NCBI RefSeq assembly: GCF_918731615.1
Contig: NZ_OU957226.1
Span: 3,101,501 to 3,165,500, forward strand
Direction: 5' to 3'
Length of the DNA stretch: 64,000 nucleotides
DNA from: Flavobacterium sp. CECT 9288
GTDB taxonomy: Bacteria > Bacteroidota > Bacteroidia > Flavobacteriales > Flavobacteriaceae
Shown here: positions 44,775-53,861 of the stretch, piece after piece
Position numbering within the stretch: position 1 is the stretch's first letter
How the letters are laid out: each line of letters opens with the position of its first letter
The notes under the pieces: model-generated
Seen by the model: the letters and a program-made list of their open reading frames with translations, nothing else
The model's database searches: none
What the model was told of the DNA's origin: nothing
Program-made: the position numbers and the translations under genes

Positions 44775-45773
44775 TTATTTTTTATCGTAAGCCCATTTTA
44801 AATAAATAGATCCCCAAGTGAATCCACCACCAAATGCTGCTAAAATTATGTTATCCCCTTTTTTTAACAAGTGCTCAAAGTCATATAAAACTAAGGGTAA
44901 AGTAGCTGACGTGGTATTACCATATTTCTCAATATTTACAAGTACTTTAGAGTCTTCAAGTTCCATTCTACTTGCTGTTGCGTCAATAATACGTTTATTT
45001 GCTTGATGAGGAACCAACCAATCAACATCAGTATTGGTCAAATTATTTCTTTTTAGTATCAATTCACTAGCATCAGCCATATTAGTTACTGCATATTTAA
45101 AAACAGTTTTACCATCCTGAACAATACTGTGTTTTTTATCTCTAACTGTTTCAAATGATGTAGGGGTTATAGACCCACCAGCATCTATCTTTAAGAAATC
45201 TCTACCTACTCCATCGCTACGCAAATATTCATCTTGCAACCCTAATCCTTCGTAATTAGGTTCAAAGAGTACCGCTCCAGCACCATCACCAAAAATGATA
45301 CAAGTAGCTCTATCTGTATAATCTACAATTGAGGACATTTTATCAGCACCTATTAACAGTACTTTTTTATATTTTCCTGAGGCTATGTAAGCTGATGCGG
45401 TTGACATACCATATAAAAAACTAGAGCAAGCAGCTTGCAAATCATAAGCAAAAGCATTAGTAGCTCCTATTTGCGTGGCTACAAAAACTCCTGTTGAGGC
45501 TACAGGCATATCGGGTGTAGCTGAGGCTAATATCACCATATCAATTTCAAGAGGATCAATATTAGCTTTTGCTATCAAATCTTGAGCAGCTTTTATAGCT
45601 AAAAAAGAGGTCCCTTTATCGGTATCCTTAAGTATTCTTCTTTCTTTAATTCCTGTACGTGAAGTAATCCATTCGTCATTGGTATCAACCATTGTTTCTA
45701 ATACTTTGTTCGAAAGCACAAAATCAGGTACGTAGGCACCAACAGCGGTTATTGCGGCTGTGATTGTATTCAT
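44775..45773 (-). CDS. fabH: Beta-ketoacyl-ACP synthase III
   Basis: A 332-residue KAS III starting fatty-acid chains from acyl-CoA and malonyl-ACP. The active Cys116 is in LQAACSSFLYGM, His in WLVPHQANKRIIDATA and Asn in EKYGNTTSATLPLVLYDF. The C-terminal AAFGGGFTWGSIYLKW is typical. It heads the fabH-accB-accC run, separated from rpmF by a terminator. Confidence 0.96.
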   Translation of the reverse strand: MNTITAAITAVGAYVPDFVLSNKVLETMVDTNDEWITSRTGIKERRILKDTDKGTSFLAIKAAQDLIAKANIDPLEIDMVILASATPDMPVASTGVFVATQIGATNAFAYDLQAACSSFLYGMSTASAYIASGKYKKVLLIGADKMSSIVDYTDRATCIIFGDGAGAVLFEPNYEGLGLQDEYLRSDGVGRDFLKIDAGGSITPTSFETVRDKKHSIVQDGKTVFKYAVTNMADASELILKRNNLTNTDVDWLVPHQANKRIIDATASRMELEDSKVLVNIEKYGNTTSATLPLVLYDFEHLLKKGDNIILAAFGGGFTWGSIYLKWAYDKK

Positions 45774-45895
45774 TGTTGCATTTATTTCAAGTCAAATGTT
45801 TCCATTTGAAAATTTTTTAAAAGACGTGAAAATTACAAAAAAATTTTCATTTTTTTCTGAAAGTGTTGTCTTATAATTAGCTCTAATTATAATCA

Positions 45896-45926
45896 ACAAA
45901 AAAAACTCTCACGATGTGAGAGTTCG
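45896..45926 (-). terminator. Terminator after rpmF
   Basis: AACTCTCAC / GTGAGAGTT stem with a T run on the minus strand, 22 nt beyond the rpmF stop, separating rpmF from fabH. Confidence 0.8.
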
Positions 45927-45947
45927 AATATCATTTACCGTAATGTA

Positions 45948-46142
45948 TTAAGCAACAGCTACAGATTTATCTATAACAACTTGCCCTCTGTAATACATTT
46001 TACCTTCGTGCCAGTATGCTCTGTGGTATAAGTGTGCTTCTCCTGTGATAGGACAAGTTGCAATTTGTGCTACAGTAGCTTTATAATGTGTTCTTCTCTT
46101 ATCTCTTCTTGTTTTGGAGATTTTTCTCTTAGGATGTGCCAT
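45948..46142 (-). CDS. rpmF: Ribosomal protein bL32
   Basis: A 64-residue basic protein starting [20 protein letters not shown], followed by [20 protein letters not shown]. The usual zinc-binding Cys pattern of bL32 is reduced to a single Cys (ATCPITGE), that is a C-minus form. Transcribed after the DUF177 gene (9-nt gap), the standard pair. Confidence 0.95.
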   Translation of the reverse strand: MAHPKRKISKTRRDKRRTHYKATVAQIATCPITGEAHLYHRAYWHEGKMYYRGQVVIDKSVAVA

Positions 46143-46151
46143 TTTACTATA

Positions 46152-46694
46152 TTATTTATCCGTTAATAGTTGCTTTAATTTGTCCCATCGCGGGTCAATA
46201 TTTTCTTCTTCTTTAATTTCTTCTTTCTCTTCGCTTACAGCAAGTTCACTTAGTTTTTGCAAAGCTTCTGTTTGCAAAGTACCGTCTTTTACGCCAGGAT
46301 GAACCCGTCTTAAAGGAACTGATAACACAATCATTTCATAAATATATTGCGCTATATCTATCTCAAACTCTCCGTGAGGAAGTATTAATAACTCCTCATT
46401 ATCATTGTTAAATTCTTCACCAAAACGAACTATAAGTTTCATTTTTCCTTTTACAGTCAAGTTAAAATCTTCACTGGTCAAGTCACAAGGAACATTTACA
46501 TATCCTTTGTGTTTAAAACTTAATTCTAGAAATGTACTTTTTTTATCTAAAACTACATTTACTTTGATATTTGAATCTTGATATTCATTGTAATCAAAGA
46601 TTTCAAAGAACTTATTATCAATTTGATATTCAAAATTATGTTTCCCTAGCTTCAAACCTATAAAAGGTATCAAATATTCTTTCGTGTTCTTCAT
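46152..46694 (-). CDS. DUF177 / YceD family protein
   Basis: A 180-residue protein starting MKNTKEYLIPFIGLKLGKHN. It fits DUF177 (YceD), linked to 23S rRNA maturation and always near rpmF. Segments VNVPCDLTSEDFNLTVKGKM and ILPHGEFEIDIAQYIYEMIV, SVPLRRVHPG are typical; the two Cys of some members are reduced to one. An ATG 9 nt upstream is possible. A -7 box TATCTTTG is at 46729-46736 (minus). Confidence 0.85.
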   Translation of the reverse strand: MKNTKEYLIPFIGLKLGKHNFEYQIDNKFFEIFDYNEYQDSNIKVNVVLDKKSTFLELSFKHKGYVNVPCDLTSEDFNLTVKGKMKLIVRFGEEFNNDNEELLILPHGEFEIDIAQYIYEMIVLSVPLRRVHPGVKDGTLQTEALQKLSELAVSEEKEEIKEEENIDPRWDKLKQLLTDK

Positions 46695-46779
46695 TTTAAC
46701 CACAATTTGACCCTAAACTTCGGGAGTGCAAAGATATAAATTTATTGCAAATCTAATAATCTTATTCACTTTTTTTTGT

Positions 46780-47829
46780 TCACAACTGTTTTTCTTTTAT
46801 TCTAAGTGGTTTTTTACTGATTTCGGCATATTGATTTCTAGAATGAAACACATCAATAGCTAAATATACCGCCTCTTTAAATGAATTGAAATCAGCAATA
46901 CCTTTACCCGCAATTTCATAAGCAGTCCCGTGATCTGGCGAAGTTCTAATTTTATACAAACCTGCTGTATAATTTACTCCTTTGCCAAAAGACAATGTTT
47001 TAAAAGGTATCAATCCTTGATCATGATAGGTTGCTATTATAGCGTCGTATTTTTCGTATTGATTGCTTCCAAAAAAACCATCTGCTGAAAAAGGCCCAAA
47101 AACAAGTGTTCCTTTATCAAATATTTTTTTCAAAACAGGATTCAAAACTAAGTTTTCCTCATTCCCTATTACTCCACCATCACCACAGTGAGGATTCAAC
47201 CCCAACACTGCAATTTTAGGCTTGTTTATACTGAAATCTTGAATTAAAGACTGCTTGATTGTTTCAATCTTTCTAACAATTAACTCCTCGGTTAAATGTG
47301 TTGCTACTTCACTTAAAGGAATATGATCTGTAAGCAAACCTACCCTCAAATTATCTTGAACCATCAACATCAATGCATTTCCTTCTAATTCTTGATCCAA
47401 ATAATCCGTATGTCCCGGAAACGCAAACTCTTCTGATTGTATGTTAGATTTATTAATAGGAGCCGTTACCAATACGTCAACTCCACCTTCCTTTAATGCC
47501 TTTGTAGCCGCAACAAAAGACTTTATTGCATACTCTCCTGCTTTGCCATCAGATTTACCAAAATTCAACTCAACTCCTTCTTTCCAAACATTTAAAACAT
47601 TGATTTTTCCATGGACCAATTGGTCTAATTTATCAATTCCGTGCAATACAGATGTAGAGTGAAATGTTTTTTTAACGAAAGACAACATTTTTACATTTGC
47701 AAAAATAACTGGAGTACACATTTCTAACATTCGAGAATCCTCAAATGTTTTCAAAACTACCTCGCTTCCAATACCGTTTAAATCTCCTATAGAAATCCCT
47801 ACAATTATATTTTCTGCATTTTTCACCAT
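46780..47829 (-). CDS. pdxA: 4-hydroxythreonine-4-phosphate dehydrogenase
   Basis: A 349-residue PdxA, oxidising 4-phosphohydroxy-L-threonine in pyridoxal phosphate synthesis. Recognisable: GISIGDLNGIGSEVVLKTFE, the metal-binding FPGHTDYLDQE, LGLNPHCGDGGVIGNEE and ATYHDQGLIPFKTLSFGKGV. Divergent from ribE. Confidence 0.95.
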   Translation of the reverse strand: MVKNAENIIVGISIGDLNGIGSEVVLKTFEDSRMLEMCTPVIFANVKMLSFVKKTFHSTSVLHGIDKLDQLVHGKINVLNVWKEGVELNFGKSDGKAGEYAIKSFVAATKALKEGGVDVLVTAPINKSNIQSEEFAFPGHTDYLDQELEGNALMLMVQDNLRVGLLTDHIPLSEVATHLTEELIVRKIETIKQSLIQDFSINKPKIAVLGLNPHCGDGGVIGNEENLVLNPVLKKIFDKGTLVFGPFSADGFFGSNQYEKYDAIIATYHDQGLIPFKTLSFGKGVNYTAGLYKIRTSPDHGTAYEIAGKGIADFNSFKEAVYLAIDVFHSRNQYAEISKKPLRIKEKQL

Positions 47830-47886
47830 GACTACCGTTATTTATTGCTAATTTTGAATTGCAAATTTAGTAAAATAAAACAAGAA

Positions 47887-48474
47887 ATGTTTACAGGAAT
47901 CATAGAAACACTTGGCACCATCCAAGAAATACAAAAAGAGAATTCTAATGTGCATATTACCATCAGCTCCTCTATTACAAACGAACTTAAAATAGACCAA
48001 AGCGTAGCACATAACGGTGTATGCCTAACAGTTGTAGCCATACAAGATGACCGCTATACCGTGACTGCCATAGATGAAACTTTACAAAAAACCAACCTAT
48101 CTCACTGGAATACAAATGATATTGTAAACCTAGAGCGCGCTATGAAACTGGGCGATAGGCTTGACGGACATATTGTGCAAGGTCACGTTGACCAAGTAGG
48201 AACCTGCATTCTAGCCGATGAAACCAACGGGAGCTGGAAATACACATTTGAATACGACAGTAATCTAAATAACATCACAATCGAAAAAGGATCCATAACC
48301 GTAAACGGCGTTAGTTTAACCGTAGTAGATTCGCAAAAAGATAGATTTAGTGTTGCCATTATCCCATACACCTATGAGCATACTAACTTCAACACTTTTA
48401 CAATTGGCACAAAAGTAAATTTAGAATTTGATGTTATTGGTAAATATGTATCCCGACTTCACGGTATGAAATAA
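47887..48474 (+). CDS. ribE: Riboflavin synthase, alpha subunit
   Basis: A 195-residue enzyme that dismutates two 6,7-dimethyl-8-ribityllumazines to riboflavin. It starts MFTGIIETLGTIQEI and shows two lumazine-binding repeats, with HNGVCLTVVAI in the first and TVNGVSLTVVDS in the second. An ATG 42 nt upstream is in frame but the family starts at MFTGIIE. The gene ends in a strong terminator shared with the next, convergent gene. Confidence 0.95.
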   Translation: MFTGIIETLGTIQEIQKENSNVHITISSSITNELKIDQSVAHNGVCLTVVAIQDDRYTVTAIDETLQKTNLSHWNTNDIVNLERAMKLGDRLDGHIVQGHVDQVGTCILADETNGSWKYTFEYDSNLNNITIEKGSITVNGVSLTVVDSQKDRFSVAIIPYTYEHTNFNTFTIGTKVNLEFDVIGKYVSRLHGMK

Positions 48475-48481
48475 GATCCCC

Positions 48482-48526
48482 AAAAAAAAGAAAACCTTTA
48501 GTAATTCTAAAGGTTTTCTTTTTTTA
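48482..48526. terminator. Bidirectional terminator after ribE
   Basis: AAAAGAAAACCTTTAG / CTAAAGGTTTTCTTTT long stem between convergent genes; it overlaps the last codons of the 48507 gene. Confidence 0.85.
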
Positions 48527-48716
48527 CACGATGTATCGTGATATAATATCCTAAAAATGCTGCTACTATAACCGCTATAAAAACATAGTCATCAACTGGA
48601 AATACAGGTTGATCCTCACCTAGTGGTGGCGGTGGTGTTCTTTGAGCATTTGCAAAAATTACAAAAGCAAAAGTCAACACAAACGAAAGGTGGTATTTAT
48701 TTGAAAGTTGTTTCAT
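48507..48716 (-). CDS. Small secreted/membrane protein (PID-CTERM-like)
   Basis: A 69-residue protein: signal peptide ending FVIFANAQ, Pro-rich linker RTPPPPLGEDQPVFPVDDYV, one helix (FIAVIVAAFLGYYI) and a basic tail RVKKENL. Same plan and PxDDY motif as the protein at 32256. A -7 box TATTTTTG is at 48724-48731 (minus), close to the ATG at 48716, so a nearly leaderless transcript is possible. Function unknown. Confidence 0.68.
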   Translation of the reverse strand: MKQLSNKYHLSFVLTFAFVIFANAQRTPPPPLGEDQPVFPVDDYVFIAVIVAAFLGYYITIHRVKKENL

Positions 48717-48731
48717 GTCGTTACAAAAATA

Positions 48732-49000
48732 AAAAAATTAACGACACAAAAAAGAAATTAAATTACAATAACTTGTTTTTTATCAATAACATGCCTAGTT
48801 TTTACTATTATAACAAATTCTTACTAAAACAAGAATTACGCTAAATCTAAATCTATAACTTTTGCAGCTAGACAATCTCTTTTAAAAGTGCATAAAAAGC
48901 AACAATCAAATAAAAACATTTTACATGTAACGAACCAATTTCAGATTTGATCCCGAAACAGATTCAACAACATCTTTCTAATTCACTCCCCTAAAAAAAA
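48732..49000. other. Intergenic region, no features beyond promoter and terminator
   Basis: AT-rich stretch of about 270 nt with no coding frame or structure that could be supported. Confidence 0.5.
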
Positions 49001-49001
49001 T

Positions 49002-49037
49002 AAACCCCTCAATATCAACAGATATGAGGGGTTTTTT
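49002..49037. terminator. Terminator of the CAU tRNA
   Basis: AAACCCCTCAATATC / GATATGAGGGGTTT hairpin with A/T runs on both sides, directly behind the 3' end of the tRNA on the minus strand. Confidence 0.82.
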
Positions 49038-49038
49038 G

Positions 49039-49112
49039 TGGTCCCACCTGGGCTCGAACCAGGGACCACCTGATTATGAGTCAGGTGCTCTAACCAGCTG
49101 AGCTATAGGACC
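49039..49112 (-). tRNA. tRNA with anticodon CAU (Ile2 or elongator Met)
   Basis: Minus-strand cloverleaf: acceptor GGTCCTA / TGGGACC, D-arm GCTC-AGCTGGTTA-GAGC, anticodon stem CCTGA / TCAGG with loop CTCATAA (CAU), T-arm CCTGG-TTCGAGC-CCAGG. The CCA is not encoded, unlike tRNA-Ala above. The C4-G69 and C5-G68 pairs are those used by TilS on tRNA-Ile2 in E. coli, so this may decode AUA after lysidine modification; automatic annotation would call it Met. Confidence 0.9.
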
Positions 49113-49253
49113 GGTTATGAGGTTGCAATATTACTACTATTTTTTAATTGCTACAAATAAATTCGACATAGTTTTTTAGTGTTTTATAAAAAAAATTATA
49201 CCGTAAACCGAATGTATTGACTATTAACAACCTACATTTTATAAAAATTCGAA

Positions 49254-49655
49254 TTATTGTATTTCTTGACACAATTCTATTAAAACACCATTAGTACTTT
49301 TAGGATGTAAAAACACAACTAACTTGTTATCAGCTCCTTTTTTTGGAGTTTCATTAAGAACCACAAAGCCTTCTTGCTTTAATCGAGTAATTTCTGACTC
49401 AATATCTGCTACATCAAAAGCAATATGATGAATCCCTTCGCCTTTTTTCTCTAAAAACTTAGCTATTGGACTATCCGGATGAGTTGCAGCTAGTAGTTCA
49501 ATCTTATTAGGTCCGCTCTGAAAGAATGAAGTAGTAACGCCTTCGCTCAACACTTCTTCAAATTTATAGGCGGGAGCTCCAAACAGTTTTTCAAAAACCA
49601 AGTTAGATACCTCTAAATCTTTTACAGCAATTCCTATGTGTTCTATTTTTCTCAT
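49254..49655 (-). CDS. mce: Methylmalonyl-CoA epimerase
   Basis: A 133-residue VOC-superfamily protein that interconverts (R)- and (S)-methylmalonyl-CoA, linking propionate to succinyl-CoA. It starts MRKIEHIGIAVKDLEVSNLV; metal-binding residues fall in IEHIGIAV, FQSGPNKIELL, GEGIHHIAFDVADI and GVLIELCQE. Normal length. Confidence 0.92.
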   Translation of the reverse strand: MRKIEHIGIAVKDLEVSNLVFEKLFGAPAYKFEEVLSEGVTTSFFQSGPNKIELLAATHPDSPIAKFLEKKGEGIHHIAFDVADIESEITRLKQEGFVVLNETPKKGADNKLVVFLHPKSTNGVLIELCQEIQ

Positions 49656-49845
49656 GAATCAATTTATCTTTATTTTAAAACATCCTATACTTTGGTTCAG
49701 CAACCAATGCTGTAAAATTAGTATTTATATTCATAGACCAAAAATATCACTAACTCTATTCCTTTACTATTTATAATAAATCCTTAAAATATTTCGAAAG
49801 CATAAATTATAGTCGTTATTTTGCAAACTGAAATCAGAATTTATC

Positions 49846-51498
49846 ATGTTGAAAAACAATCTCAAATACACAATTTTTTTAATTGCAATACTCCTTGCTA
49901 GTTGTGCAAAAAGAGGAAATATAACTGGAGGACTCAAAGACACTATTGCGCCAGTGCTAAAGATTAGTTTTCCTAAAAATTTCAGCACTAATTTCACAGG
50001 AAACAAAATCCAATTGGTGTTTGACGAAAATATCAAATTGAAAAACTTAAATAAGCAACTTATCATTTCTCCACCCATGAAAAATGAACCGCTTGTTCTT
50101 CCTACTACGCCTACAAAAACGTTAACAATTACGCTCAAAGATACTTTACAACCTAACACAACATACAGCCTAAACTTCGGTCAAAGTATTGCTGATAATA
50201 ACGAAGAGAACCCACTAAACCAGTTTAAATACGTGTTCTCTACAGGAGCAACCATTGATTCTTTGCAACTAGGAGGAACCATAAAAAGCGCCCTTGACAA
50301 AGAGGTAGAATCTTTCGTTTCGGTTATGCTGTATGAAGTAAACGAAAAATTTAATGACTCTGTAATTTACAAACAAAACCCAAGATACATTACAAATACT
50401 CTTGATAGTTTGAAAACTTTCAAATTAGAAAACCTTAAAGCTGGTAAATATTTACTTGTAGCGCTTAAGGACTACAATAACAATAATAAATTTGACCCTA
50501 AAAAAGACAAGATTGGGTTTGTAAAAGAATTTATATCTGTACCAAACGATACGCTTTATGAACTCGAGATCTTCAAAGAAAAGCTACCATTTAAGGCTGT
50601 TAAACCAGTACAAGCTGCTGGAAATAAACTTATAATGGGTTTTGAAGGAACACTAAACAACATAAAGGATTTACCTAAATTAACACTGAAAGACAATACT
50701 ACCGAAATAAATCACTTGGTTACCAAATATCCAAAGAAGGATTCACTACAAATATGGTATAAACCTATAAAAACAGATTCCTTAAAGCTTTTTGTAAAAA
50801 AAGACAAGTATGAAACCAACTTTACTTTTAAAATTAAGGATCAAAAAAAAGATACTTTAAATATTACTCCTTTACAAATGGGCGACTTGAAATTCAGAGA
50901 GCAGTTTACTCTTGAAGCTAGTACGCCATTAATTAATATTGTAAACGAAAAAATAACTTTATTGGATAAAAACAAAAAATCGATTCCGTTTAAAACAGAA
51001 TATGACGTATACAATCAACGCTTGTATTTTGACTTTAAAAAAGAACCTTCAGAAAACTACGTAATAACCGTTTTACCTGAAGCTTTTACTGATTTTTTTG
51101 AAAAAAAGAATGACACCTTAACCTTTAAATTCACTACCCGAAATACCTCAGATTATGGAAATTTGAGTGTGAATCTTCAAAAAGTAAAAAGCTTCCCTGT
51201 ACTTATTGAGCTCACCAATACAAAAGGTGATGTACTAGCCTCTGAATATACTACAGAAAACAGCACTGTCAATTTCAATTTAATAGAACCTGCACAATAT
51301 ACACTTAGAGCCACTTATGACACCAATAAAAACGGCAAGTGGGATCAGGGTAATTTCCTGAACAAACTCCAAGCCGAAGAAGTAATTTATTTTTCAAAAG
51401 AAATAGATGTTCGTGCCAATTGGGATGTTAATCAACTCTTTGATTTAAGTATTCCGTACACCCCCGAAATTAAAAAGAAAGTAACAAACAAAAAATAA
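49846..51498 (+). CDS. Ig-like (Big_5) domain lipoprotein
   Basis: A 550-residue lipoprotein: signal peptide with lipobox LLASC, then AKRGNITGGLKDTIAPVLKI and KIQLVFDENIKLKNLNKQLI, the SbsA-type Ig-like domain (about 35-130). Later regions have LKDYNNNNKFDPKKDKIGFV (SdrD/Cna-B-like turn) and YDTNKNGKWDQGNFL at the end. Present in most flavobacteria; envelope role unknown. Convergent, 2 nt from the omega-amidase gene. Confidence 0.85.
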   Translation: MLKNNLKYTIFLIAILLASCAKRGNITGGLKDTIAPVLKISFPKNFSTNFTGNKIQLVFDENIKLKNLNKQLIISPPMKNEPLVLPTTPTKTLTITLKDTLQPNTTYSLNFGQSIADNNEENPLNQFKYVFSTGATIDSLQLGGTIKSALDKEVESFVSVMLYEVNEKFNDSVIYKQNPRYITNTLDSLKTFKLENLKAGKYLLVALKDYNNNNKFDPKKDKIGFVKEFISVPNDTLYELEIFKEKLPFKAVKPVQAAGNKLIMGFEGTLNNIKDLPKLTLKDNTTEINHLVTKYPKKDSLQIWYKPIKTDSLKLFVKKDKYETNFTFKIKDQKKDTLNITPLQMGDLKFREQFTLEASTPLINIVNEKITLLDKNKKSIPFKTEYDVYNQRLYFDFKKEPSENYVITVLPEAFTDFFEKKNDTLTFKFTTRNTSDYGNLSVNLQKVKSFPVLIELTNTKGDVLASEYTTENSTVNFNLIEPAQYTLRATYDTNKNGKWDQGNFLNKLQAEEVIYFSKEIDVRANWDVNQLFDLSIPYTPEIKKKVTNKK

Positions 51499-51500
51499 CC

Positions 51501-52271
51501 TTAGTTATCTTTTAGTTCAAATGTGTCTCGATCATTGAGAAAACCTAGTTTTTGTCTCGTTTCAACTAACTTTTCCTTATTTAATTTTACGACAAAAGAA
51601 CCTTCCATTTGGGTAGGTTCTTGTAAATAATGACCTAAAAAATCTACGGCTTGAGAATGCCCTACGTATTCATACCCATTTCCATCAGTTCCTAATCTGT
51701 TAACTCCTAAAGTATAACACATATTCTCAACAGCTCGCGCCTGAAGTAAAATATCCCAAGCATTTACCCTTGTTTTGGGCCAGCTAGCTACATAAACTAA
51801 TAAGTGATAATCCTCTGTATTTCTGGAAAAAACAGGAAAACGCAAATCATAACAGATTAAAGGACAAATTTTCCAACCTAAATAGTCAATAATACACTTT
51901 TCTTTACCTGCTACATAGGCTATGTTTTCACCCGACAATGTAAACAAATGTTTCTTGTCATAATACTCTACCTTTCCAGAAGGCGCAACAAAAACGAACC
52001 TGTTAAAAAAATGATCATCCTCTGTGATCACGAGACTACCCATAAAAGCACAATTTCTATTGGAAGCAAGTTGTTTTAACCAAGTTAATGTTTCACCCTG
52101 CATACCTTCAGCAACACGTTCAGGATTCATGGTAAAACCACTAGTAAACATCTCTGGCAAGACTATTATTTGTACATCAAGTTGTATTTCATTGATTTTG
52201 GATTCGAAATACACACGGTTTTCCAAAGGGTTTTCCCATGATAACGGAGCTTGAATGAAGGCTATTTTCAT
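51501..52271 (-). CDS. Carbon-nitrogen hydrolase, omega-amidase (YafV/Nit2-like)
   Basis: A 256-residue nitrilase-superfamily enzyme. The catalytic triad is Glu in IIVLPEMFTSGF, Lys in VEYYDKKHLFTL and Cys in ICPLICYDLRFPVFSR. YafV-type omega-amidases hydrolyse alpha-ketoglutaramate or alpha-ketosuccinamate. Divergent from the secreted protein at 52348. Confidence 0.88.
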   Translation of the reverse strand: MKIAFIQAPLSWENPLENRVYFESKINEIQLDVQIIVLPEMFTSGFTMNPERVAEGMQGETLTWLKQLASNRNCAFMGSLVITEDDHFFNRFVFVAPSGKVEYYDKKHLFTLSGENIAYVAGKEKCIIDYLGWKICPLICYDLRFPVFSRNTEDYHLLVYVASWPKTRVNAWDILLQARAVENMCYTLGVNRLGTDGNGYEYVGHSQAVDFLGHYLQEPTQMEGSFVVKLNKEKLVETRQKLGFLNDRDTFELKDN

Positions 52272-52347
52272 TTTTTTCTAATTTTCTATAAAAATAACAA
52301 TTCTATACGTACCGTAACTTCCTTACATTAGCAAAAAGAAAAAAATC

Positions 52348-52911
52348 ATGAAAAAAATATTAGTTGCCATTGTGCTATTAAGTCAATTAGCTCTTCAAGC
52401 ACAAGAAAAAACGGGTGCACAACAATTTTGGGAAAACCTACAAAAACAGTGCGGAAAATCGTTTGAAGGAGAAATTAAAGAAGGTGCTTCGAATGATACT
52501 TTTAGGGATAAAAAACTAGTAATGCACGTAAGAAGCTGTACCAAAAATACCATTAAAATTCCTTTTTTTGTTGGCGAAGACAAATCAAGAACTTGGGTTT
52601 TAACGTTTGAAAACGATAGAATTAAACTTAAACACGATCACAGACACGAAGATGGAACTGAAGATAAAGTAACAGAATACGGCGGTACTAATCCAAATTC
52701 AGGTAATGCTGGTATTCAATTTTTTCCAGCAGATCAAGAAACATTAAATTTAATTCCGAACGCCGCAACTAATGTCTGGTGGATTACAATTGATGAGACC
52801 TCGTTTACCTATAACTTAAGACGCATAGGATCTGATAGATTGTTTACCGTAAAATTTGATCTAACAAAAACAGTAGCAACACCCGCTGCTCCCTGGGGAT
52901 GGATAGACTAG
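52348..52911 (+). CDS. Secreted protein, conserved in flavobacteria, unknown function
   Basis: A 187-residue protein with signal peptide MKKILVAIVLLSQLALQAQ. The mature part contains AQQFWENLQKQCGKSFEGEI, an acid/His-rich LKHDHRHEDGTEDKVTEYGG and ends PAAPWGWID. It does not match a family I can name; the His/Asp cluster could bind a metal. Followed by a strong terminator. Confidence 0.75.
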   Translation: MKKILVAIVLLSQLALQAQEKTGAQQFWENLQKQCGKSFEGEIKEGASNDTFRDKKLVMHVRSCTKNTIKIPFFVGEDKSRTWVLTFENDRIKLKHDHRHEDGTEDKVTEYGGTNPNSGNAGIQFFPADQETLNLIPNAATNVWWITIDETSFTYNLRRIGSDRLFTVKFDLTKTVATPAAPWGWID

Positions 52912-52961
52912 AACACTTTTTAACCCTAACATTTAGATAAAAATTTATAATAAAATAAAAA

Positions 52962-52999
52962 AAAAACGCATTCAACTTTGAGATTGAATGCGTTTTTTA
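52962..52999. terminator. Bidirectional terminator before sdhB
   Basis: AAAAACGCATTCAA / TTGAATGCGTTTTT-type stem between convergent genes, with long A and T runs. Confidence 0.88.
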
Positions 53000-53047
53000 T
53001 AATTATGAATTGTTTGTCCTAAGAATCTAATTTTTAAGACTAACTAA

Positions 53048-53794
53048 TTATCCTTTTAAACTAGCCGATAAATATTCTCTATTCATTCTGGCAATGTTTT
53101 CAAGTGAAATACCTTTTGGACATTCAACTTCACATGCTCCAGTATTAGTACAGTTACCAAAACCTTCAGCATCCATTTGAGCAACCATGTTCATTACACG
53201 ATCAGCGGCCTCAACTTTACCTTGTGGTAATAAAGCATACTGTGATACTTTTGCAGAAACGAACAACATTGCTGATGAGTTTTTACAACTTGCAACACAT
53301 GCACCGCAACCAATACAGGTAGCAGCATCAAATGCTCTATCAGCATCGTGTTTAGGAATCAAAATAGCGTTAGCATCTGTTGGTTTTCCTGAAGTATTAA
53401 CTGATACAAATCCTCCTGCATGTTGAATTCTATCAAAAGCACTTCTGTCAACAACTAAATCTTTGATAACTGGAAAAGCTTTGGCTCTGAATGGCTCGAT
53501 AAAAATAGTATCACCATCTTTAAACATTCTCATGTGCAATTGACAAGTTGGTACACGTCTATCTGGACCATGTGCTTCACCATTGATATACAAAGAACAT
53601 GAACCGCAAATTCCCTCACGACAGTCGTGATCAAAAGAAACTGGTAAATCTCCTTTCTCTATTAAGCCTTCGTTAAGCACATCTAGCATTTCAAGGAAAG
53701 ACATGTCCTCTTCAATACCATCTAATGGATACTCTACGATTTTACCTTCTGCTTTGGCGTTGGCTTGACGCCATATTTTTAATGTAAGTTTCAT
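53048..53794 (-). CDS. sdhB: Succinate dehydrogenase iron-sulfur subunit
   Basis: A 248-residue subunit passing electrons from SdhA to the membrane. [2Fe-2S] ligands are in [17 protein letters not shown]; the [4Fe-4S] and [3Fe-4S] Cys sets in [17 protein letters not shown] and [19 protein letters not shown]. The length and Cys spacing match the Bacteroidota/epsilon-type SdhB/FrdB. Last gene of sdhCAB, 67 nt after sdhA. Confidence 0.97.
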   Translation of the reverse strand: MKLTLKIWRQANAKAEGKIVEYPLDGIEEDMSFLEMLDVLNEGLIEKGDLPVSFDHDCREGICGSCSLYINGEAHGPDRRVPTCQLHMRMFKDGDTIFIEPFRAKAFPVIKDLVVDRSAFDRIQHAGGFVSVNTSGKPTDANAILIPKHDADRAFDAATCIGCGACVASCKNSSAMLFVSAKVSQYALLPQGKVEAADRVMNMVAQMDAEGFGNCTNTGACEVECPKGISLENIARMNREYLSASLKG

Positions 53795-53861
53795 ATTTTC
53801 TTTCGTTTGAAAGTCTTAGATAAAAAGTAGAACTACCATCATTTCTATCTCGGACTGATTC

